Assembly: GCA_027487775.1 (NCBI GenBank)
Contig: JAIYCY010000022.1
Coordinates: forward strand, 1 to 64,000
Direction of reading: 5' to 3'
Source of the DNA: Planctomycetaceae bacterium
GTDB taxonomy: Bacteria; Planctomycetota; Phycisphaerae; Tepidisphaerales; Tepidisphaeraceae
DNA length: 64,000 nucleotides
Every line of letters begins with the position of its first letter. Positions within the stretch are counted from its first letter, which is position 1. Below are positions 53,889 through 61,407 of this stretch, piece by piece. Under the pieces are notes generated by a model. It worked only from the letters and a program-made list of their open reading frames with translations. It did not search any database and was not told where the DNA came from. The position numbers and the translations under genes were made by a program.

Positions 53889-55793
53889 ATGTGCGGCATT
53901 GTCGGGTTGATCGGACAAGGTCCGCTCACCCCTGATCATCGGAATGTAGTCGATGTTCTCTCCGATATGATTGCCCATCGCGGGCCGGACGGACAAGGGG
54001 TGTACTCACCTACCGATGGCTCGCCGTTTGTGATGGCCATGCGTCGCCTTGCCATCATCGATCTGGCGGGCGGGTGGCAACCCCTTTACAACGAAGACCA
54101 AAGCATCGCGCTCATCTGTAACGGCGAAATCTACAATTTCGTCGAACTGCGCGCCGAACTCAGCGCACGCGGACATCAATTCCGAACCAAATCCGATTGC
54201 GAGATGATCGTCCACCTCTACGAAGAGTTCGGCGACGACTGCGTCCATCATCTCCGGGGCATGTTCGCCTTCGCCTTGTACGACGTGCGAAACCGACGTG
54301 TCCTGCTCGCCCGCGATCGCATCGGCGAAAAACCGCTCTATCTCGCAGAAACTCCAACGGGTGAGGTCTGGTTCAGCTCGGAAATGCGCCCGCTCGTCCG
54401 TGCAGGTGCAGTACCGTTTGAACTCGATCGCGAGGCCGTCTGGGCCTACATGCACTACGGCTATGTCCCTGAACCCCAGACCGCCGTTAAGGGCATTCGC
54501 AAACTGCCCGCCGGGCATTTGATGACCTTCGACCTCAAGGCCCACACACGACAACAACGGTGCTACTGGCGCATGGAAGATGCCCCGCCCATTGAAGGCG
54601 GTCCCGAAAAGGTACTTCGCGCCGAAATCGATCGCGTCTTTGATCTGATCGTCCGCTCCGACGTGCCCATCGGCATCGCACTCTCCAGCGGCATCGATTC
54701 CAGCGCGATCGCCTCGCTCACACAAAAGCATTATCCCGGAACCCTACATGCCTTCACCGTCGGATTTGAAGGCGTGCAACGACAAGACGAACGCGGAATG
54801 GCCAGGGAGTTCTGCAAGTACGCTGGAATTCCGTTTCACTCGGTCGAAGTGTCACACCAGGACGCCGTCCGTATGTTCCCCGAGGTCGTCACACGTCGTG
54901 ATGATCCGATCGCCGATCTTGCTGGGATCGGTTACCTCGCGGTGATGCGCGCCGGTCTTGCGGCGGGCGTGCCGGTGATGATCCTCGGGCACGGCGGAGA
55001 TGAGTTCTTCTGGGGATATCCCTGGGTCAAAGACGCACTCGTCCGAAACTTCGCAAAACGCGATCTGCACGACGGCACCGGTGGCCTTGGTCGGTATCTA
55101 CGCTTGACCAAACCGCCCCGCAGCATCGCCCTGGGCATCAGATGGCTCAAAGGCGCAGGCGGACTTCTCAGCGGCTATCGCGACTATCTCACCGATCGAA
55201 AGTCCCCACCTGACCGACTGGTCTTCTACGACCACTCGCCAGAGTTCCGAATCGCCGCCGAAGTTCTACCGAACGTGCTGAGCCCCGAATTCCTCCATCT
55301 AGGACGCGGCGTCGATCTTCTCAAGGACCAATACCTTCCAAGGCCCTGGAAACACCTCGACGTCCACATCTCCCGACTCATCGCACAAACCTATCTGGCC
55401 GAAAACGGAATCGCACAGGGCGATCGACTGAGCATGGCCTCCTCGGTCGAAGCTCGCATGCCACTCGTCGATTACCGACTCATCGAAACCATCATCGGCC
55501 TCATGAAGGCCAACCCGCTCAACGGCATGCCCACCCCAAAAGCGTGGCTCCGCGCAGCACTCGCCGACGTCATTCCCGACTTCGTCGCCCGCAGACCCAA
55601 AACAGGATTCAACACCCCTTGGCGCATCTGGGAACCAGCCATCAACCGCGCCTACGGACACCTCATGAAGGACGGATACCTCGAATCCGAAGGTATCGTC
55701 AGAACCGACATCGAACGAGAATCCGTCAGCCGGCCCATCCTCACACTCGAAATCTGGTGCCGCTTCATGACCGGCGAAACCATTCCACCCTAA
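53889..55793 (+). CDS. asnB: Asparagine synthase (glutamine-hydrolysing)
   Basis: A 634-residue protein. The mature N-terminus is Cys2 of MCGIVGLIG, the glutaminase nucleophile, followed by IAHRGPDGQGVY, LAIIDLAGGWQPL and ICNGEIYNFVELR. The synthetase half carries the ATP pyrophosphatase loop IALSSGIDSSAIAS, then GHGGDEFFWGY and the SMASSVEARMPLVDYRLIE region. Uses glutamine-derived ammonia to amidate aspartate (or a related substrate) with ATP. Standard length for AsnB. In planctomycetes some copies act in surface-polysaccharide amidation, which cannot be told here. Confidence 0.95.
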   Translation: MCGIVGLIGQGPLTPDHRNVVDVLSDMIAHRGPDGQGVYSPTDGSPFVMAMRRLAIIDLAGGWQPLYNEDQSIALICNGEIYNFVELRAELSARGHQFRTKSDCEMIVHLYEEFGDDCVHHLRGMFAFALYDVRNRRVLLARDRIGEKPLYLAETPTGEVWFSSEMRPLVRAGAVPFELDREAVWAYMHYGYVPEPQTAVKGIRKLPAGHLMTFDLKAHTRQQRCYWRMEDAPPIEGGPEKVLRAEIDRVFDLIVRSDVPIGIALSSGIDSSAIASLTQKHYPGTLHAFTVGFEGVQRQDERGMAREFCKYAGIPFHSVEVSHQDAVRMFPEVVTRRDDPIADLAGIGYLAVMRAGLAAGVPVMILGHGGDEFFWGYPWVKDALVRNFAKRDLHDGTGGLGRYLRLTKPPRSIALGIRWLKGAGGLLSGYRDYLTDRKSPPDRLVFYDHSPEFRIAAEVLPNVLSPEFLHLGRGVDLLKDQYLPRPWKHLDVHISRLIAQTYLAENGIAQGDRLSMASSVEARMPLVDYRLIETIIGLMKANPLNGMPTPKAWLRAALADVIPDFVARRPKTGFNTPWRIWEPAINRAYGHLMKDGYLESEGIVRTDIERESVSRPILTLEIWCRFMTGETIPP

Positions 55794-55909
55794 GCACCAC
55801 ACACGCGAATCCACTTGTCCTCAACGCAGATTGACTTCGGTTCATTCGGATTCTCTAATCGACGACCCGCGTGCCGAAAGGCCCGCAGGTCAGAACTCCG
55901 GAGTCAACC

Positions 55910-56986
55910 ATGCGCCTTCTGCTGCAACACTCCATCCTCGCCGGTCTTGTCCTGCTCACGCTGGCCTCATTCTCACGCGCGGATGTCGTCATCATACGCA
56001 ACGCGACCGGCGGACCAGGCATCCAACAGCAAAACGTCCGCATCGAAGGCATGACAGACGGACAACTCGCCTGGATCACCAGCGCCGGAATTTCCCGCTC
56101 CGAACCGATCGAACGAATCTTCAAAATCGCTCTCGACCGCGACACCGTACTCACCGCCGCCGAAGATGCATTCGCCGAAAAGCAGTGGGACCGTGCCATC
56201 GACAACTACATCCGCGTCGTCCGCGGTGCCGACGAATGGAAACGCCGCTGGGCCATCCCAAGACTCATCACCTCAGCCTCCGAAGCCAAGCGATTCGACG
56301 CAGCGGTCACCGCCTACGTCGCCTTCATCCGCATCGATCCCGCAAACGCCTCGGCATCCAAGCCGAACATCCCCGAAGGCCCCCCCGCAGTCCTCGATGC
56401 CGCCGCCCGTGATGTCCGCACGCAGGCCAACGAAACCACCAATCCCCAACAAAAGGCCGCTCTCCTCAGCTTCCTCCTCGAACTCCATCGCGCCCGCAAA
56501 AATGACCCAGACGTCGCTACAACCCTCGACGAACTCCTCAAAATACCCGGCGCAGCAGGCGACGACCCCGCCATGAACAGCCTCGCCGGCGGAATTCGAC
56601 TCGGGCAGGCTCGCGTCGCGCTCGAACAGAAAAAGTTTGACGAAGTCCTGTCCATCATCCAAACCCATGCAGACCGCTTCGTCGAACCCCTCCAGCAAGC
56701 CGAAGCTCTACTCCTCATCGCCAAATCACGTCACGCTCTCGCAGGCGAAAACGCCGATCAACTCACCTCGGCAGCGGCCGATTACATGCGCGTCGTCGCT
56801 CACTTCAGCGCGACCGAAAACCGACCGTTCGTCGCAGAAGCACTTCTCGGGGCCGCCCAGTCACTCCTCAAGGCACGCCTCACCGACGATGCCCAAAGCC
56901 TGCTCCGACAACTCATCGATGAATTCCCCAACACACCGCAAGCCCAACAAGCCGCCGCCGATCTCCAAAACATTCCCGCGCCCTGA
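55910..56986 (+). CDS. Secreted TPR protein with SH3-like N-terminal domain
   Basis: A 358-residue protein from ATG 55910 behind CCGGAG. Signal peptide LLQHSILAGLVLLTLASFSRA, then a short domain (VVIIRNATGGP...VRIEGMTDGQLAWITS and EPIERIFKIA) similar in shape to the proteins at 20865 and 37676. Residues ~75-350 are a series of amphipathic helices with TPR-like spacing (AEDAFAEKQWDRAIDNYIRV, ALLIAKSRHALAGENADQL). Its last helices end QQAAADLQNIPAP. Likely a periplasmic protein-protein interaction module. Follows asnB by about 115 bases. Confidence 0.75.
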   Translation: MRLLLQHSILAGLVLLTLASFSRADVVIIRNATGGPGIQQQNVRIEGMTDGQLAWITSAGISRSEPIERIFKIALDRDTVLTAAEDAFAEKQWDRAIDNYIRVVRGADEWKRRWAIPRLITSASEAKRFDAAVTAYVAFIRIDPANASASKPNIPEGPPAVLDAAARDVRTQANETTNPQQKAALLSFLLELHRARKNDPDVATTLDELLKIPGAAGDDPAMNSLAGGIRLGQARVALEQKKFDEVLSIIQTHADRFVEPLQQAEALLLIAKSRHALAGENADQLTSAAADYMRVVAHFSATENRPFVAEALLGAAQSLLKARLTDDAQSLLRQLIDEFPNTPQAQQAAADLQNIPAP

Positions 56987-57125
56987 CTTTCAACCCATCA
57001 CCCGAATCTCAAACGACTGAATCAATCATCTGAATCAATCCGTCTGACTCATTCATCCAAGCTTCTCCCAAACCTTCTCTCAACCTCCTCTGTCAACCAA
57101 CTCTCTGCCACTTAAAAGAAACATC

Positions 57126-59312
57126 ATGACCGCCGACGCACCCAAGCCCGACGAAATCGCCCCGCAGACCTTCTATCAGCGTAACCGCCGACTCGTGATC
57201 GGTTCGATCATGGTGATTCTCGTGATCGCGTTCCTCGTCCCCACGCAGTTGCCGCAACTGATGCAGGACACCAATCGAGAACTCGGCACACTCGCCGGGA
57301 AAAGACTCCGCGCTCGCGACATCGAAGAAAGCTATCGCTCGTGGCAGGCGCTCCGCAACGTCGTGATCAACGCCAACGGCCAGGACATTCCGCTCGTCAA
57401 TCTTGCCATCACCCCTGATGCCGTTCGTCAGATCGCCGACGATCCGGTGATCTGGCACTTGCTGCGTGAGGAAGCACGTCGCGACGGACCCGGCGCCAGC
57501 GAACAGGAAGTCTCAAACCTCCTCGAAGGCTCACAGCAGCAGCAGCTCGGACAAATCCTCGTCCGCCACAACGATGGGCGACTCGTTGCCATCAGCGATC
57601 TGGGATCAGCGACAGCCGCTGCATACCGCGCCTCGGTCGCGGACCTGCTCGCCGTCGTCAATCGTTTCCAGTCGCTGCAAACCACCACCAAAGTCAGCCG
57701 ACCGATCATCGATCGCTACCTCGCAGCCGAGTTTCAAGCCGTCAGCGCACGCTTCGCACCCGTCCCCGCAGTCGATCCTGCCACAATCCCCACGCCGTCC
57801 GAAGCCGACATCCTCGCGCACTTCAAGAAATACGCAGAGTTCGCTCCCGATTCGGTTTCACGCGACAATCCTTTCGGCTTCGGATATCGCATCCCCAATC
57901 GCATCAAATTCCAGTCCATCACCATCCCCTTCGCGCCCATCCGCAAAGCCGTCCGTGACAGCCGCGGCACCGAATCCGATCCCAACGATCCCACGCTGCC
58001 CTACGAATGGGTCACTGAGGCTGCCAAATACTATCAATCCAACCCCAACGAATTCACCGTCACACCACCCGCCGCAGAAACATCCACTTCCCCAGACGCC
58101 ACGCCAGCCACAGAATCCCCCGCAACCGCCACGCCCGTCAAAAAGTCGTTCGATGAAGTCCGCGCTGAACTCGTCAACCGACTCATCGACCAAGCCGCCG
58201 TCGCGCAAATGCGCACCATCGAACAACGCCTACGCAATCGACACGAAGCAGATTACCTCAGCTGGAAGACCGCCCGCGATCTTGCCGCCGCTTCGAACCC
58301 CACATCGGCAGCCTCGTCACCCTCTAACACCACATCCACACCAACATCCACCCCCACGGCAACCACCCCCGACTCTGCCGCCCCGGACGCCGCCCCACCC
58401 GCGAGTCCCTCACGCGCCTCCAGCCTCAATGTCCCCTTCGATTCGACCGAGTATCTGACCGCCCTCGCGCAGGAAATCGAGCGACAATTCAAAGTCAACA
58501 TCCGCTGGACCAGCCACGCCGACCGCTTCTATTCCGCCGATGACATCAGCGCACTCGAGGGGATCGGTCGCAGTGTCACCATGCTCAACGCCGGTGAACG
58601 CACCCTCCCACTCCCCATGGCCAGCTATGCCGTCGACTTCTTTGAATCCTTCATGCCCGAAAATGTACGCGATCAACTCGGCACCGCTGCCCTCAGCCCT
58701 TACGAACTCTCCATGCCCATGCAGAGCTTCCTAGGCGAACCCGATCTGCATCTCTTCCGCATCATCGATACCGACGCCTCACACGCGCCCACCGAAATCC
58801 CCGAATCGGCACGCCCCACCATCATCGCCGACCTCCAACGCACCACCGCGCTCGACCAAGCCCGCACCAAGGCCAACCAACTCCTCGAACGCGCCCGCGC
58901 AGCCGGCTCACTCGACGCCATCTCCGCCGACGCACCCGCTGGCCTCACCGGCGAACTCCCACTCTCGGTACGGCTCGGCGCGCCCGAAGCCCTCAACATC
59001 CCCGAAGCCGCACGCGACCCCTTCGTCAATCGCGCCATGGAAGCCCTGCTCGATTCCTCCGCCTCCGCTGGCATCGTCGCCTTCGACGTGCCCCTCGCTG
59101 ACCGAGCCTTCGTCGCACAACGCATCAGCCTCACCAGCGAATGGATCAGCGATCAGGGACTCGCCCAAACCCGCATGCAACTCGCCAGCGCTGTCACACG
59201 CATGCTCGATGACGGCCAAAACCCACAAGCCGCCGCCTTCGAAGCCCAACGCGCCTACTTCGACCTCGACGCCATTCGAAAACGCACCAACTTCATCCCA
59301 CGCGATAACTGA
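57126..59312 (+). CDS. Membrane-anchored SurA/PpiD-like protein
   Basis: A 728-residue protein with a hydrophobic anchor at ~22-40 (VIGSIMVILVIAFLVPTQ). The following region resembles the SurA/PpiD N-terminal chaperone fold: ARDIEESYRSWQALRNVVIN and a substrate-binding DPVIWHLLREEARRDG. A parvulin-type prolyl isomerase domain is not convincingly visible. A Pro/Thr/Ser-rich linker spans ~320-345 and 385-430. Predicted to act in folding of envelope proteins. The gene is preceded by 139 bases without another CDS. Confidence 0.72.
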   Translation: MTADAPKPDEIAPQTFYQRNRRLVIGSIMVILVIAFLVPTQLPQLMQDTNRELGTLAGKRLRARDIEESYRSWQALRNVVINANGQDIPLVNLAITPDAVRQIADDPVIWHLLREEARRDGPGASEQEVSNLLEGSQQQQLGQILVRHNDGRLVAISDLGSATAAAYRASVADLLAVVNRFQSLQTTTKVSRPIIDRYLAAEFQAVSARFAPVPAVDPATIPTPSEADILAHFKKYAEFAPDSVSRDNPFGFGYRIPNRIKFQSITIPFAPIRKAVRDSRGTESDPNDPTLPYEWVTEAAKYYQSNPNEFTVTPPAAETSTSPDATPATESPATATPVKKSFDEVRAELVNRLIDQAAVAQMRTIEQRLRNRHEADYLSWKTARDLAAASNPTSAASSPSNTTSTPTSTPTATTPDSAAPDAAPPASPSRASSLNVPFDSTEYLTALAQEIERQFKVNIRWTSHADRFYSADDISALEGIGRSVTMLNAGERTLPLPMASYAVDFFESFMPENVRDQLGTAALSPYELSMPMQSFLGEPDLHLFRIIDTDASHAPTEIPESARPTIIADLQRTTALDQARTKANQLLERARAAGSLDAISADAPAGLTGELPLSVRLGAPEALNIPEAARDPFVNRAMEALLDSSASAGIVAFDVPLADRAFVAQRISLTSEWISDQGLAQTRMQLASAVTRMLDDGQNPQAAAFEAQRAYFDLDAIRKRTNFIPRDN

Positions 59313-59372
59313 AACCCCGTCGATCCACCCGATCGCTTGCTCATCACCACGCGATGCGCAAGCATTGTCCAT

Positions 59373-59415
59373 CAACGCCCGATCGACGCGTTCGACCGGG
59401 CGTTGAGTGTTTTTT
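59373..59415 (+). terminator. Rho-independent terminator
   Basis: CAACGCCCG pairs with CGGGCGTTG, with an inner TCGA/TCGA pairing, followed by AGTGTTTTTTC. It lies between the SurA-like gene and aspS on the plus strand. Confidence 0.85.
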
Positions 59416-59511
59416 CAGTTTCTGCGATAGTCCATCGACTCGGGCTGTCTTCAGGGTGTCCTGTCGTCGCCCAACCGTCTTTGTTTAGTCTCTTGTTCGA
59501 GCGTGATCGCC

Positions 59512-61332
59512 ATGTCCACCTACGTTCAGACCCGTTATCGTTCCGCCACCTGTGGCGAGCTGCGCAAAAGCGACGTCGGCCGCGAAGTTAAACTCGCCGG
59601 CTGGGTCCACTCCTATCGCGATCACGGGAATCTGGTCTTCATCGATCTGCGCGATCGCGAAGGTCGCACCCAACTCGTCTTTGACATCGATCTGCTCGGC
59701 GCGGATGTCCACGAAACCGCCCGCGCGCTGCGCGGAGAATGGGTCATCGGCATCGAAGGCAAAGTCCTCGCCCGGGACGAGAAACTGATTAACCCCAAAA
59801 TCCCCACCGGCGAAGTCGAAGTCCGCGTCACCAGGCTCGCCGTCCTCAGCGAAAGCCCCACGCCTCCCTTCTTTCCCGACGATCACGAATCCATCGGCGA
59901 AGAACGCAGACTCACCTATCGCTACATCGATCTGCGCCGCAGCCAAATGCAGGAAACGCTCCGCGTACGCCATCGCGTCACCTCCATCATGCGCCATTAC
60001 CTCGGCGATCTCGGATTCTGGGAAATCGAAACGCCCATGCTCACCAAGAGCACTCCCGAAGGCGCTCGCGACTTCATCGTGCCCAGCCGACAACAGCCCG
60101 GCAGCTTCTACGCACTGCCGCAAAGCCCGCAGCTCTTCAAACAACTTCTCATGGTCGGCGGATGCGACAAATACATGCAAATCGTCCGCTGCTTCCGCGA
60201 CGAAGACCCACGCGCCGACCGACAGGCGGAATTCACACAACTCGACCTTGAGATGGCCTTCATCGATCGCGAAGACATCATCAAAGTCATCGAAGGACTT
60301 TTGGCCCGCATCTGGAAAGATGTCCTCGGCGTGGACATCACGCTCCCCATCCCGCACATGCCCTACGCCGAAGCCATGAACGACTACGGCAGCGATCGCC
60401 CGGACCTCCGCTTCGGCATGAAGCTCGTCGACATCACCGACCTCGGCAAAAAGACCGAGTTCAAAGTCTTCACCGGCGCAGACATGGTCAAGGCCATCTG
60501 CGTGCCCGGCGGGGCCGTGCTCAGTCGCGCTCAAACCGATGCCCTGGCCACCTGGTCCAAGGACTACGGCGCTAAGGGACTCGCAGTCACGAAAGTCATC
60601 GCTGACCCCTCCAGCCCCGGCGCACTGAAGCTCGACACCGGCATCGCCAAATTCGTCGAACCCATCGCCAAAGACCTCATCGCCCGACTCGACGCCAAGG
60701 AAGGCGATCTCCTTTGCTTCGCCGCCGACAAGGTCAAGGTCGTCCACAAAGTGCTCGGCGAGCTACGTCAAAAGATGTTCCGCGACCTCAACATGAAGCC
60801 CGAACGCACATGGGCGTTCGTCTGGGTCGTCGACTTCCCCAGCTTCAGCTACGACGAAGAAGACAAGCGATTCGTCGCCGAGCACCATCCATTCACCAGC
60901 CCCAAGGACGAGTTCCTCAAGGACATGGACTCGACCGACCGCGCGACCATCGAAAAGATTCAGGCCAAAGCCTACGACATCTGCCTCAACGGCTACGAGA
61001 TCGGCGGCGGTAGCATCCGAATCCATCGCATGGACATCCAGCAAAAACTCTTCAAACTCCTCGGCATCGGCGAGGAAGATCAGCAAGCCAAATTCGGCTT
61101 CCTGCTCGATGCACTGAAATTCGGCGCCCCGCCCCATGGCGGGATCGCGCTGGGTCTGGATCGACTCATCATGCTGCTCCGCGGAATCGAAAACATTCGC
61201 GATGTCATCGCATTCCCCAAGACCCAGTCAGGCTCCGACCTCATGTGCGGCGCACCGTCGCCGATCGAATTGAAACAGCTCCGCGACACCCACATCAAGC
61301 TCAACCTCCCCGAGGCCAAGCCGGCGGTGTGA
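59512..61332 (+). CDS. aspS: Aspartyl-tRNA synthetase
   Basis: A 606-residue class II synthetase from ATG 59512. The OB-fold anticodon-binding domain begins CGELRKSDVGREVKLAGWVH. Class II motif 2 is RCFRDEDPRADRQAEFTQLD and motif 3 is GIALGLDRLIMLLRG. The bacterial GAD insert (~300-420) with FKVFTGADMVKAICVPGG is present. It charges tRNA-Asp; the bacterial type can be discriminating or not depending on organism, and the absence or presence of GatCAB is not visible here. Confidence 0.97.
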   Translation: MSTYVQTRYRSATCGELRKSDVGREVKLAGWVHSYRDHGNLVFIDLRDREGRTQLVFDIDLLGADVHETARALRGEWVIGIEGKVLARDEKLINPKIPTGEVEVRVTRLAVLSESPTPPFFPDDHESIGEERRLTYRYIDLRRSQMQETLRVRHRVTSIMRHYLGDLGFWEIETPMLTKSTPEGARDFIVPSRQQPGSFYALPQSPQLFKQLLMVGGCDKYMQIVRCFRDEDPRADRQAEFTQLDLEMAFIDREDIIKVIEGLLARIWKDVLGVDITLPIPHMPYAEAMNDYGSDRPDLRFGMKLVDITDLGKKTEFKVFTGADMVKAICVPGGAVLSRAQTDALATWSKDYGAKGLAVTKVIADPSSPGALKLDTGIAKFVEPIAKDLIARLDAKEGDLLCFAADKVKVVHKVLGELRQKMFRDLNMKPERTWAFVWVVDFPSFSYDEEDKRFVAEHHPFTSPKDEFLKDMDSTDRATIEKIQAKAYDICLNGYEIGGGSIRIHRMDIQQKLFKLLGIGEEDQQAKFGFLLDALKFGAPPHGGIALGLDRLIMLLRGIENIRDVIAFPKTQSGSDLMCGAPSPIELKQLRDTHIKLNLPEAKPAV

Positions 61333-61407
61333 ATGAACCGTGGGAAAACTGTCCGGGTGCTGATTCTACGACGTGAGACGTGATCGCGTTCGGGTAAACT
61401 ACGCGTC

